Part shown: positions 21,849 through 34,300 of the stretch, in pieces
Numbering within the stretch: the first letter of the stretch is position 1
How the letters are laid out: each line of letters opens with the position of its first letter
NCBI GenBank assembly: GCA_960531495.1
Contig: OY482866.1
Span: forward strand, 19,785,346 to 19,849,345
DNA: 64,000 nucleotides
From: Zeus faber
Lineage: Eukaryota > Chordata > Actinopteri > Zeiformes > Zeidae
Direction of reading: 5' to 3'
The notes under the pieces: generated by a model
What the model was told of the DNA's origin: nothing
What the model saw: the letters and a program-made list of their open reading frames with translations, nothing else
Databases searched by the model: none
Made by a program: the position numbers and the translations under genes

Positions 21849-22964
21849 CTGGAATAAGATGTATGCATGAGCAAATATTAGTATTTGCAGTCGGAAAATC
21901 AATGAAATATTAAATAAATTGCCTCCTTGATTGGAAAAGAACAGATGTTTATACCTAGGCTTGCAAAACTTTGGTTTGCGGCCCAAGTGGGGTCACTTGA
22001 TATATAGAATTAGATATTATTCTTAAATTATTGTGATTAGATTATTCCACTATTCATTTATTAAATTATTTTATAAATACAATCATAATTTTAATGTAAT
22101 TAATTTGAATAATAACTCATATTATAACTTATTATTAATTGTGATTAATTATTATTAATAATACATTTAAATTATGTTACTGATTACACTACTGTTCTGC
22201 ATTGGTTCTCGGTTTTTATTTTTATTTACTTAAAATTATTTGTTCTGCACCAGCGCCCACAAAGCCCTTCAAACTTCTCTGGACTCGCCCGCCTCGGTGT
22301 TATTATTTTTATTATTATTATTATAGTTATTTTATTTAAGTGTTTATTTGGTTTTCAATGGAGCGTGAGCTCAGCTTTTCCCCTCGCTGCCGAACGGGAG
22401 GAGCAAAGTATTCGGCTTATTCTAGCGTGACATCACACCTTTCAGAATCGAAAACGTTGTTTTCGAAGACTCGAAGGATTTTCTCGTCACATACATACAG
22501 TATTAGCCGTTTTCTCAGTTTTGAGGAACTTAAAAACCAACAAAAACAGCATTTATATTGCAGATGTATTTATTATGTCATATTTATTTTATTTTACCGA
22601 GTCCCCAGAACGGTTCGGTGCAAAAACGCCTGTCGAGCTCGACAGCGACGGCCGCTTTCAGAACGGCATCGGAAGTAAATTTCCCATTGGTTCAGTCCAT
22701 CGACGTTTCCCAAAATCTTTGTATGAAGAGCGCTCAGACTGCAACCAAGACAACCGACTATGAGATGAATGGTGACCATTAAACATTTGATTTTGAGCAA
22801 AAAAAAATGTGTAAAATGGGAAAAAAGTCAAAGGTGCAAGACTGTACATAATTATTTTAAGAGTGGAGGAACTACTCATCCCATAAACCATTGGGAATGA
22901 CACCTTTCCAGCGACTTCCAACCTAACTTCAGTTCAGCGCTTCTTCTTGAATTCAACATTTGTC

Positions 22965-22969
22965 ATTAT

Positions 22970-23012
<43 letters not shown>

Positions 23013-24290
23013 GCTCTATTTATATAGCACCTTTAAAACAGAGTTTACAAAGTGCTTTAACAGAGAAATCAAAGTGTTCAGATCTTGAAATTAAAAGGCA
23101 AAGGAACAATAATAAACAGAAATTAAATTCATTCATTAAATTGTAAAATCGGAAAAAGAGAAAAAACAACAAAAGTAGATACAATATGATAATGAAATAA
23201 AAGGATAAAACAAATTAATAACTTAAACATGAAATAGATAAAGAAAGGGGGCGACATCACATAAAAGCAGATCTACAAAAACTCTCAGCCACTCTCGGTG
23301 TGACCGGTAGAGTTTAGCGGAGTGAACAGTATGATTTCTGCTTTTGAATTATTGAGCTGAAGGAAAAGTCTGTGCCGACCAAGGGTTGATATCACTGAGA
23401 CGACCTACAACAGCAGCAGCGAGGCTGTTTGGGTCGCCAGGTCTCAGAGGAAGGTATGTCTGTGTGCCGTCTGCGTAGCAATGAGAAGCGACGTCGTGAC
23501 TTCGGGTCATTTTGGCCAAGAGGCAGCGCGTGGATTGGAAATAAAATTGGACCTAAAATAGAGCCTTGCGGTCCACCTTACAGGTCGTTTGAGCTGTAGA
23601 GGACCATTACCCATGGAGACTGTGAAGGCTCCTTCTAAAAGGTGGGAACGAAACCAGGCAAGTGCAGTGTCCTTGATGCCAACCCAGGTGCTAAGACGCT
23701 CAGTTAAAACGGTGTGATCGACAGTGTCAAAGGCTGCACTTAGATCTAAAAGAATTAAAATTGCACTTTCCCCCCTATCGGCTGCTAAAAGGACATCGTT
23801 GGTTACTTTGAGGAGGGCAGTTTCTGTGCTGTGTGAAGCTATAACCCCGGACTGCAATTTCTCAGAGATGTTATTATGACACATAAAAGCCAAAAGCTGG
23901 GGTTGATACCTTCTCTAAAACCTTTGAAAGAAATGGAAGTTCAGAAATGGGCCTGAAGAAAGCTGCTCTTGCTTCTTTGACGGCCCCTTTGAGAATTGTG
24001 CATCGCGTCTTTCCAGAAGTCCTGAAATAGGTTTAAACGACTCTTCTTCCATTTCTGCTCCTTTCTCCTGCAGTCTCTCTTCAGGTCCTGGGTGGATTCT
24101 TTTCGCCGGGCTGCGATGTTGTATTTGACTTTTTGTCCTTTTGTGGGGCGAGAGAGTCCAGGGCAGTCAGACACGTGTCATTAAAATGGGAGACGAGTGC
24201 CTCTGTGTGGAAATCTGGATAAAAGGCAGCGAAAGGAGGAGCAACAGCGTTGAAAAGCACAGAAAACATACTTGAGTGTTATTCTGGATG
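22965..24290 (-). mobile_element. L2-type LINE remnant
   Basis: Same strand as the host gene. Upstream fragment: N-D-T-C-L-T-A-L-D-S-L-A-P (24140-24230) and K-R-D-C-R-R-K-E-Q-K-W-K-K (about 24040-24090). Reverse transcriptase fragment: STETALLKVTNDVLLAADRG then LLDLSAAFDTVDHTVLTERL (23690-23830). The 3' end at about 22965-23060 (minus reading ...CACTTTGTAAACTCTG, GGTGCTATATAAATAGAGCT) runs into (ATT)n. Much of the RT core after motif A is missing. Confidence 0.85.
22970..23012. repeat. (AAT)n microsatellite at LINE 3' end
   Basis: ATAATAATA run directly at the 3' terminus of the LINE remnant at 22965-24290, likely grown from its tail. Confidence 0.9.
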
Positions 24291-24558
24291 AAATGACTGT
24301 TTATATTGTTAATAATAGTGTGTGGTAAACGTAACGTAAGCGCTCGTACAGTTCAGTGGTTACAGCAACTTACTCGTGGACAGCGACGTCACAGCGAGCT
24401 CCACCAATCAGAGACGTCGCTGTTACACTGTAGGGTTGTGTTGTTGAATGGAGACTTTAACTTCCGGAAACTCACTGCTGAGCTCTATTGCACTGCACAG
24501 CACGGAGTGAAACGCTTTTTTGGCAAACTATTATATATACCAACAGCAGAAACTAAAT

Positions 24559-25446
24559 ATATCCACCGATCAGCCACAAAAATATAACCACTGACAGGTG
24601 AAGTGAATAACATTGACCATCTGGTTCCAACGGCACCTGCTAAGGGGTGGGATGTATCAGGCAGCAAGTGAACAGTCAGTTGTTGAAGTTGATGTTGGAA
24701 GCAGGAAAAACGGGCGTGGTCAGGATCTGAGCCACTTTGACAAGGAGCACATTGTGATGCTGGACGACTGGGTCAGAGCTTCTCCACAACCACAGGTCTT
24801 GTGGGCTGTTCCCGCTACGCAGTGGTTACTACCAGAAGTGCTCCAAGGAAGGACGACCGGGGAACCGGTGACAGGGTCATGGACGCCCAAGGCTCATTGA
24901 TGCACATGGGGAGTGAAGTCTGGTTCGTCTGGTTCGATCCCACAGAAGAGCTACTGTAGCACAAATTGGTGAACAAGTGAATGGTGCTGCGATAGAATGG
25001 TGTAGAACACACAGTGCATCACAGCTTGCTGCGTATGGGGCTGTGTAGCTGCAGAGCACTCACAGTGTCCATGCTGAGCCCTGTCCACCTCTGAAAGACA
25101 CGTGAGCGTCAGACCTGGACCTTGCAGCAACGGAAGAAGGTGGCCTGGTCTGATGAATCACTTTTTCTTCTACATCATGTGGATGGCTGGGGTTAGGGTC
25201 CGATCCGATGTAGCATCTGTGGGATGTGCTGGAACAACAAGCCCGATCCATGGGGGCCCCACCTCACAACTTCCAGGACATAAAGGATCTGCTGCTAACG
25301 TCTTGGTGCCAGGTACCACAGGACACCTTCAGAGTCTGGTGGAGTCCACGCCTCCACGGGTCACAGCTGTTTTGGCGTCACGAGGGGCAGCTTCACAATA
25401 TTAGTGTTATTAGAGGTGGTTTTAATGTTGTGGCTGATCTGTGTAT
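24559..25446 (+). mobile_element. Internally deleted Tc1-type element, copy B
   Basis: Same family as the other copies. It starts CCACCGATCAGCCACAAAAA and ends GTTGTGGCTGATCTGTGTAT. Protein remnants include V-A-W-S-D-E-S-L-F-L-L-H-H-V-D-G-W (first catalytic Asp region) joined to W-D-V-L-E-Q-Q-A-R-S-M-G-A-P, so the DD-to-E catalytic middle is deleted. About 888 bp. Confidence 0.85.
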
Positions 25447-25984
25447 ATGTAAACACAACACTTCACCATCCTAAACAGCTGTGAAAGTGACTGACCAGCA
25501 GCTTGCTACTGCGCTGTGGCACAGAGACGATCACGCCTCCTGTGATGTCACAGCCCAGCTGTTTAAAAAAGTATTTTTGCACTTCCTGCATGTAAAATTT
25601 ACTTTTGATGATTTTTTTCCAAACCATCTTCTCAATAGGCCCAAATTTGTAATTTAAGTAAAAAGAAAAACCTGATTGTTGCTTTTTAACAGTCTAAAAA
25701 TGTCTTCCAGTGCTCTACGAACAAGATAAGATAAATAAAATACAAGAAAAGGCTGTGATGTGGGTGAGGTGGAGGTATGGATGTATTAACTGGATATAAA
25801 TATAAATATTATTAGATATTTCTCTACATGATGAATAATAGGTAAAAGTTAAAAAACAAAACTTAGTCTCGAATATTAAAGCAGAACGCAGAGCGGCATA
25901 AAAAAAAGAAAACCAACTACCCCACGGTTTACAATTTACCTGGACTTCACACCATCAACACACACCAAAATAATAAATAAAATA

Positions 25985-26518
25985 CAGTGTTTCCTCAAAT
26001 ATGAACCGGTACTCGAATAAAAACTGGGCCTCTAATAAATGCCGGGGCTTGGTCTACACAAACAAATAAAAGTCTCAAATACAGACCGGGGGAAAAACTG
26101 ATCGGAGCTGCGGTGCGGTTTCAAACAAAGCAAATAAAAACTGTGTTTTTATTGTAGATGTATTTAATTTACTCAGTTTCCTACTGCTGCCTAGCAGATC
26201 GCAGATCGCTTCTTGGGATAAACGACCCGCTCTTAGCGTTCTCGCTATCAAGCAGGAAGTGGTGCGTTCAAGAGAAACTCTGAAAACAGTTGGCTGCCAC
26301 CACAAGTGCGACTTTTGGGTCTTTTTTCAGCATACATGTGTTACATGGCACGGCACCCAGAATGATTTAAAATTCATTCATAGAGCATGATCAAACATAT
26401 TTGAAGACAGAGGAAAGGATATAAAAGCCTGCCTCTAATATAAGCCCGCTTCTAATAAACGCCCTGGTTGCGGTTGAGGTAAATAAAGACCCTGGTCACT
26501 ATTTGAGGAAATACGGTG
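25985..26518. mobile_element. Possible TIR element with TTTCCTCAAATA ends
   Basis: The left end CAGTGTTTCCTCAAATATGA and the complement of the right end CCACCGTATTTCCTCAAATA share GT[A/G]TTTCCTCAAATA. Just inside, both ends carry related sequence (CTCTAATAAATGCCGG..., GCTTCTAATAAACGCCCTGG), so the internal arms are also inverted copies. 534 bp, no transposase. Confidence 0.55.
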
Positions 26519-26999
26519 GCAAAAAATCAGCCAAATATCGGAGAGAGAGGGGGCCAATTTGCAGCTGAGGTATCCTGAGCGTGGCCTTATCATAACAGTC
26601 AATTAAGGCTGAAGCCCCGTGTCGCTGGCAGCGCTGGGCGGTGTCAGAGGGCGCTAATTAGCCACCCTGTCCCCGAGAATGGTTGCACTCAAACACGCAA
26701 TTAAGAGGGAACGCGACACGCCGGCCAAAACGGCACAACGTACGTCTGAGCCCACATTCCGCTGATGATCAGGACGCCGGCCCAACTGCAGCGGAACGGA
26801 GGGGGATGTACGCTCAGCGAGAGTTAGGAGTAAAACTAAAACCTGTGGGAAAGTCTTGTGTGATTAGACGACATTTATTATTATTATGTACTTACACCCG
26901 CGTTTTGTAATAACTAACCAAAATTAAATGAATTGAACCATTATTATTATAAAATAGCACCCACATTTTGTAATAACTTATTATTATTATTATTTTTTT

Positions 27000-27250
27000 T
27001 ATTATTATTATTAGGGGTCCAGGCCCTATTGTTATTGTTCGGATTTTTATTATAATTATTATCCTTGGCATTTTTCGGGCTAAAAGTGTCTAGAACACGA
27101 CAACCACTGGACCCACGGACAACATTGAGGTCTCCTTAGAACCGGGGCGTCACAGAAATCACATGGTTTTAGTCTCATCCAAATCGATCCACATTCGAAG
27201 TGGGAATTGAGGAAAAAACCAATGCAATTTAACCGGAAGTAGCCGAACGT
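27000..27250 (+). repeat. Related dispersed repeat, copy 3
   Basis: The same kind of start, TTATTATTAGGGGTCCAGGC, then GGCATTTTTCGGGCTAAAAG and TCATCCAAATCGATCCACAT. It shares layout with copies 1 and 2 but has diverged internally. Confidence 0.5.
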
Positions 27251-27433
27251 TCGTGCATCACCCACACGACAAGGTTCTTAAGCCTCCGGTCGGGCGGTGA
27301 AGCGAGGCGAGTTTGTGGAGTAAGACGATTTGTGACATCATCATCCAATTTGTAATGGACGTTCGCAGCCACAACCCGCACATAAATTATATGCCCAAGC
27401 TGGGTAGTGTGGACTTTATAGTGGTTACAAACT

Positions 27434-27436
<3 letters not shown>

Positions 27437-27466
<30 letters not shown>
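27437..27466. repeat. (GT)n microsatellite
   Basis: GTGTGT run after CTGCAC. Confidence 0.93.
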
Positions 27467-27469
<3 letters not shown>

Positions 27470-29753
27470 TGTCGTACCTGCTTGACGTCGGCACGGCATT
27501 TCGTTTGATATATTATTCTTTGCCATTTTTGTAAATATAAATGTATTCTCCATCTAACTCCATCCTAACCCGGTGCCGTCCCCTGTACCTCCTAAACAGT
27601 GGAGTCGAAAAAAGTCCCAAAATTATTCCTTGTTTGTGTCCTCACACGTGGAGTTAAGAGCAACGGGTCCCAATGGTGTCATTTTTATTTTAGTCCCAAA
27701 GCTGAAAAAAATTGAGGAAATGTTTCTGAGGGACATGCAGTGGTTAATCCGTTTGAATGGAACCGTGCTGTTGGGAACTTCCACACGGAGTGATTTCCTG
27801 CACATAGACACCGTGAGGCAGGACTCTGTGGTACAGGACAGGTACTACGTACAGGTAGTAGAGAGACGCCTTCTTACTTTTGGGAAAAGTCATAACACAC
27901 AACAGGTGTACCAGCTTGTATTAGTAATTCCGGGTGTCACCAGGACGCAGAAAACTAGCGTCACCGCGTCATTACGTCAGCTGATGCTGCGTTCAAGGGA
28001 AACTCGGAAAATTGTAACTCGTTTTACTAGTAATGCTGATGTAAACAGCAAGAACTGATGCTACATTCCATGGAGACTCGAAACACTGGAATGGGTGTCG
28101 TTATACTGGACCCTGTGTATTGCTGCCTGTAGCTATATTTATTATAATTATTTAAAAACACCCACATTTTATTAGAAAGTGCCAGAATCTAGGTTTATTT
28201 TTTGGGGGGGAAATACTTATTATATATTTCACTTTCATTATTATTATGTATTAAGGCCTACATTTTGTATTAGCTTGCCAAAATGTAATACATTTGACCT
28301 TCATTATGATTACAACTCCCACATTTTCTTAATAAATGTCATTGATTTTAACAACTCCTTCCACCTGCCTTTTGTATGACAATGTTTCTTTGAGTTATTT
28401 AGAAGATTTGAGGCGCAGAAGGAGCTTTTGGCCAAAGGGTACATTCATCTTTTCAGAACTTGTGTTCACTCAGTCCAAATGACTTACCGAGTCGTTCAAA
28501 CAATTTATTAAGTCATTTTAACAAGGTAAACTTCAACTTCGAAGGCTCGGAAACTATTTTCCCAACTTTACTCTTCAGGGCTTCGCGGAGTCGAGTTCAT
28601 TAAGTCGTCCCTATTTAAACAGGTCCGCGCCTCACACCGTCTACGCGCATTTTATTTTTTCGATAAATATGGCAGCACATTTTTGAAGTACTGACAGAGG
28701 GAGGAAGGCGTCGTACTATTCCCTCCACGTCCGTTCTCCTCGTGGAGCTTCAGTGTCGCTTTCCCTCCTTTTTACCCCAAACAAATAGACTTGTGGAGAT
28801 AGCATAGCACCGCCCATCTGACAGACGACTCAGAAAGCTCGGCTCGTTTCTGAACAAACATACTTTTCCCTTTTTGGCGAAAGCCCCGGGAACTTGGGAA
28901 CAAACAAAGCCAAAAATTAGAGCAGCTTTTTCTTCTTCCCCCCCCCCCCCCAAAAAAAAACCACACTCCTCAGTGTGTACACAGAGTTTACGCCCCGTCA
29001 CACACAGTCGGCATGGGTTTAATAACTTAGGCCTCAATCCACGTTCCGCCTACCGACACCAATACACCCAACACGGGCCTCTCTCTCCCTCGTCTCCTGC
29101 TCTTTACCTGCCCGTGTGCTTTGGCGTTCACTCCTTTTCTTTTAATAGGATAATTCCCCCCTCCCCAGCTCCTGATAGCTGGGGAGGCAAACAGGGGGTG
29201 AGGTGAAATGTAAACTAGGGAATAATCAAATCTGGGAACTGAGCCGGTGAAACCCAGGCGGCTGAGGGGAGGCCATGAGAGCACAATCTCCTCTCGTGTT
29301 TTGTCTTATATCTTTCATATATATATATATATAATTTTTTTTCTTTTTCCTTCATCGTGTTCTACCTTTAAGGTCGAAATCCAACATTTGATCTCGGCAG
29401 GGAAGTTAATCTCCCGAATTCAGACTCTCTTCTCCTCCTTCTGCACGACGGCGACGTCCTGTTCTCCGTCCGTCCCTTTGACTTTGTCAGCGCTTCGGCT
29501 TCGTCCAAGTGTCAATCAGGTTAATTGTGTTTATGTAAATTGGACTAGACTATGTTTATGTTTGTGCATATTATTATTATTTTTTTTGTTTCTGGCTGGA
29601 ACACATCCCGCTCATTACAAAAATGAAGAAGCCTTGGCACCTGCAGTGAACCGAGCGAGTGTTAATGTATGCATGTACACAAGTGCATGTGGTGTATGCA
29701 ATGAATTGGCATCGCTACAGTACAACGGCTAATTCTGTCAATTACCAAGTGTA

Positions 29754-29937
29754 TCCCAACCCAGTCCTCAAGCACCCCCTGTCCTGCGCGTTTCAGCTCC
29801 AACTCCACTCCAGCACGCCCGGTTCAAATCAGGGTCATGAGGGGTGTGGCCTTTCACTGAATCAGGCGGGCAAGAGTACAGTTAAGTTGGAGCTAAAACT
29901 CGCAGGACAGGGGGCACTTGAGGACCGGGGTTTGGAA
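29754..29937. mobile_element. Palindromic MITE
   Basis: A 184-bp element with long inverted ends: TCCCAACCCAGTCCTCAAGC and ACCCCCTGTCCTGCGCGTTT at the left mirror ACAGGGGGCACTTGAGGACC and GGGGTTTGGA at the right. Pairing extends about 50 bp with mismatches. This is a very common teleost fold-back repeat. It carries no gene. Confidence 0.85.
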
Positions 29938-31418
29938 AAACGGATGTTACCTCACCCATTGAGGACGTTTCAAAATAACAATTTCGGAGAACGAGAAAAC
30001 TGCCAGACTTCGGGGACGTTTCAAGCCAACGGTTCCCGAGAAAGAAAAACAGGCCGCGCTGACGATTTACGCATGTTCCCGAGCAGCGTCAATCAAACAA
30101 AACTACGTAAACGCCTCTCGAATCTTGAAGATTTTGAATCTTAAACATGAAGGTTTATAGAAGTCGGAACTGGCCTCAGCGATGGCCCGTAAAAATAACA
30201 AGGCAAAAAAATAATAAGCCCCGCCCCCTACAGCTTCGGGTGACGCCCATTTGGGTCGCGTCGTTCCAGCGGAGACGGAAGAGAGCGAGCGTTCCCGAGT
30301 TGATTTAATTTTGTCTCCTATATTTCTATCATTTGTACTCTGAATTATTTTGCGCAATTTGTACAGTAAATATTTGAGAATTACGTTTTTATATTTTATT
30401 ATTCTTATCTCACTTTTATTCAATTTAGTTTGTTTATTATTTTTCCTCTCCGTTTCTTCCAACTGTGAAGCGTCTTTATGCTCATGGTCTGTCGTGAAAC
30501 GCACCAAACCTCATCAGGACAAATCCCTTGTATTTGTAAATGTACCTGGCGAATAAAACCGATTCTGATTGACAAATCGGCGTGTCCGATGAGCCAATGG
30601 CCACGCCCATCCAGCAGAGCCCCGCCCACTTTCCGAGCAACGGAAGTGAGTGGGTTGAGAGGCTCCTTACAGCGGCAGGACACGTAGCAGCTACAAGTAG
30701 TCGCGCCACAAAACCCCGGAGACAAGCCGCTCTTCCTTCTTTTTGCTTTCCAATGCGTCAAACCGGCGACAGATCAGAGCTCATCATCCCGGGTTTGTTT
30801 TGCATCGTTGGCGTCAATAAAAGACAAGAATAACAAACTCGGCTCGAGTCACCGTCGCGGGGAAAAATTAAATCAAGGACCCTTCGGCGTTTCTCCTCGA
30901 CGTAACGCTCGCTGTCGCTGAACAGCGGTGCGGCTCAGCTCCGGACAGGTCATTAAACTGAAACGAATCCGCGGTTGTCAGACGTCAAAGCGGCAAATCA
31001 GCAGGCACCCCCGTCCCCCATCCAAAAAAAAAAAGTCGGTCTGTTTTCGTTGACGAGCCTGGGCGCAGTCTGGCAGAGGGATGAGAGGGAAACGAGTGAT
31101 GAAGCTCAGATTTGTTCTTTGACGACAGGAATCCGTTCGGGTGTCAGAGCCGCAGATCCCGCTCCACTGACAGTGACGGACGGGAAGCCATTTTACCACA
31201 AGACAGAAATTAAGGGGAAAAATACTGTAGGTCTGTTATATTGGCATAAAACTGACTGACTCAAAGTCGACGGGCCTGCATGGAAACTAGCTTCAGGTTA
31301 CTCGCTGTATCATGATTATTTCTTCCATTGTATTTATGCATCAATTACAGAAATGGCAAATGTACAGATTGCTCAATATTGGGCGGGACAAATATTGGAC
31401 CTGTGACCTTCATACACA

Positions 31419-31970
31419 TACACCGATCAGCCACAACATTAAAACCCCGGACAGGTGAAGTGAATCACATTGATCATCTGGTTCCCACGGCATCTGTCAA
31501 GGGGTGGGATATATTAGGCACCAAGTGAACAGTCAGTTCTTGAAGTTGATGTGTTGGAAGCAGGAAAAATGGGCAAGCGTAAGGATCTGAGCCACTTTGA
31601 CAAGGAGCATATTGTGACCAAAAGTGCTCCGAGGAAAGACAACCGGTGAACCGGCAACAGGCTCATTGATGCACGTGGGGAATGAAGTCCAGCCCGTCTG
31701 GTCCGTTCCCACAGAAGAGCTCCTATAGCACAAATTGGTGAAAAAGTGAATGCTGCTGTGATAGAAAGGTGTAGAACACACAGTGCATCACAACTTCCAG
31801 GACTTAAAGGATCTGCTGCAAACGTCTTGGTGCCAGGTACCACAGGACACCTTCAGAGGTCTGGTGGAGTCCACGCCTCCACAGGTCAGAGCTGTTTTGG
31901 TCTCACAAGGGGAAGCTCCACAATATTAGAGGTCATTAGTGGTGGTTTTAATGATGTGGCTGATCGGTCC
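31419..31970 (+). mobile_element. Internally deleted Tc1-type element, copy C
   Basis: Starts TACACCGATCAGCCACAACA and ends GATGTGGCTGATCGGTCCAT. The 5' region (GGAAGCAGGAAAAATGGGCA) runs to CACACAGTGCATCACAACTT and then jumps to CCAGGACTTAAAGGATCTGC, a different deletion from copies A and B. About 552 bp. Confidence 0.85.
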
Positions 31971-31979
31971 ATATATGGA

Positions 31980-32440
31980 TATATTGTAAAAAGCTGCAAA
32001 CATTGGAAGGCTCCATTTCTTTGGCTTTGTACTCTTTGCATCAGAACTTCCCATAACGGTGCAGTTGTTCAGCCCAGGTGATTGGGGAGGCCATGGTAGG
32101 CGTTCATGAGCTTTTGTTGGAGCCATTATCATCCTTTAAGATGGGAACATCACAAGGGTACAGTGGTTGCGTAGCATCCACCTGGTCTTGAAAAATGGCT
32201 TCATAATCCTTGTTCATTTTACAACCGTGCAGAGCAATTATTGGACCCAGCGAGACCCCCAACACAGGCCTCCATACCATGACCGATCCTCCGCCATGTT
32301 TAACAGTTGGCAGCAGACATAGCCGGCAATCAGAGCCCATCCGGACATAGGCACTAGGGGTGGAAGAGGACTCCTCAGATCCTATCGGGGGCCCTAAACC
32401 CACGAGTCTTCGCGTCCTGGCCTCGGATAAAAGCACGTTC
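31980..32440 (-). mobile_element. Second Tc1-family transposase remnant
   Basis: Minus-strand frames read CLLPTVKHGGGSVMVWRPVL, then GPIIALHGCKMNKDYEAIF, LKDDNGSNKSS and WPPQSPGLNN. These match the order of Tc1 transposase motifs (GGGSVMVWG, second catalytic Asp region, WPPQSPDLN). The Glu motif is missing, frames change, and no inverted repeats are recognisable. It is a different subfamily from copies A to D and lies back to back with copy C. Confidence 0.75.
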
Positions 32441-33779
32441 CAAATGGCACCGCCGTTACAAATACGAGCTTTGTGCAGCTCACGACGTGTAGTTTTTGTG
32501 CTGTCGTTTCAATTCTGTGGTAATCTCTGAGACTGTACTTCTGCGGCATATACACTATAAAAAATAGGCTGTACACTATTATAAGTGTCCATCTGTCCCC
32601 GTCGGTGAGCTTTGACTCGCGACAGTGAGTATCTTCTCTGATGCATTTCGTCAATGTTGGCCATACTCTTGTACAGTACCGTACCATATGGCGTCATTTT
32701 TTCGGTTTTGAGACTTTGCCCCTCGACACATGAAAGACTTTTTGTGAGTGACTCAGCTTCAATTCAAGCACTACTTGGCCTCTTTGGAACTCCGTTTTGA
32801 ACCCCTTAGTTGGCTTTGAAAGCTCACACATCAAAATGCTAATTGTCAGATCTCTTCTACAGCTGATGCAATTGGCATTCAACGTAATGTGACTCACCAT
32901 CGCAGCTGCATTTGTAATTCAACGAGGAGCTTCAAAGTTGAACTCCATTTCCACGTTCTTCCGTGGTTATGTTGCCCACCCCTCGGATTGCAACTCAGAT
33001 AGAACCAACGGTTGCGCACGCTGAAAAGTCGATCAACCTCGGCGGCGACGTGAGCGATGGCAGTTCCGATGCCCTGGGAAGCCTCACTTTTGTTCAGCAC
33101 AGGACCAACGCCCGGCGCGACTGGTTCTGATAGATTGGGCAGAGGAGGGCCATTTGCAAAGCGACCCGCAGGTAGGCCCGTCCCCAACGATGGAGACATC
33201 AATCGTAGCGCTGCGGGTGTGCAGGCGGCTTTATCAATTCCTTTACACGCGTGGCGGGCAATTCATCTGCAAAGGTTAAATATCGCCAGCTAATGAGAGT
33301 CAATACCTGAGAATTGATAATGGGATTACTATTGCATGCCATTTCCATGGAAACAATGATCCCACCCCCGCGGCAATGCATCCGGGGGGCGTTCTTCCCT
33401 TTCTTTCCCTGTGTCTGTAGCTTCTCAAGGGCATATAGGGAGGGCAGCCAGGATAGAAGATAAAGAAGAAAGTAGTATGAGGCTGCTGCTCTGTCATGAT
33501 TTATTCAGCAGCAGAGGCTTTCGGGTCAAAGGGAATGCATTCGCACATTGTGCCCGACCACTGCTGGTGGTCTGCGCTTCTGTCTTACATTCATTTCTGC
33601 ACACGCATACACACACACACACACCATGTTTCACACCACATTCCACAGATATGCACTGCATAGCAGCGACAGTAAAGCGGGTGAATGCAGGTTCATCTCC
33701 ACATGTAATGTTTCACGGCTAGAGGAGTTAAGATAATATAAGATAAAAGATAGAAAAGATACAGAGTTAACGACTCAAA

Positions 33780-34300
33780 TATGCAATAAACCTGACTAGA
33801 TAGATAGATCTAGAATACAGAAACAATTTAAATATACAATAAACCTAGAAAATAAATATTGGCCACGAAAAGTTTGGCAATATATAACATAACGATAAAA
33901 AACAAACACTATATAATATCCTAAATATATAAGTATATAAACCGAAAAAAACGAACTATTAGCAAGAAACGTAAAATTAAGAATGTCAATTAAAAAACTA
34001 ATTTAGATGGAAAAAATGGCAATTTATCATCAACCTCAAAATTCACAAGAAAATGTAAAAATAAAATATCCCAATAGACAATAAACCTAAAAATCTATTA
34101 AAAAAGACCTCAAGACTAACTGATACTAGCTGATCATGTGCAATAAACCAGAAATTGATATAGATACAATAAACTGGAAACAAGAAAATAAACAATGAAC
34201 AGTAACAATTGGTGCAATAAAACTAGTAACTATAAACAATACAAATACATAAAAATGAACAAAAATAACCAAAAACAATAAAAAGCCCACTGCGCTTTGG
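33780..34300. repeat. Degenerate CAATAAACC-type repeat
   Basis: The motif CAATAAACCTAGAAA or CAATAAACCAGAAA recurs at about 33785, 33838, 34081, 34141 and (with changes) 34166 and 34213 in A-rich DNA. The complement AGGTTTATTGTATATT occurs at 36480-36500 and 44870-44890. Confidence 0.55.

Noticed and set aside
27573..28058. 161-codon plus-strand frame
   Set aside because: No recognisable domain, antisense to the gene, partly made of dispersed repeat sequence (GTTCAAGGGAAACTCGGAAA also occurs in altered form near 26260). No splice or conservation evidence.
29247..30144. Two 161-codon plus-strand frames
   Set aside because: One crosses (AT)n sequence and one crosses the palindromic MITE; no domain.
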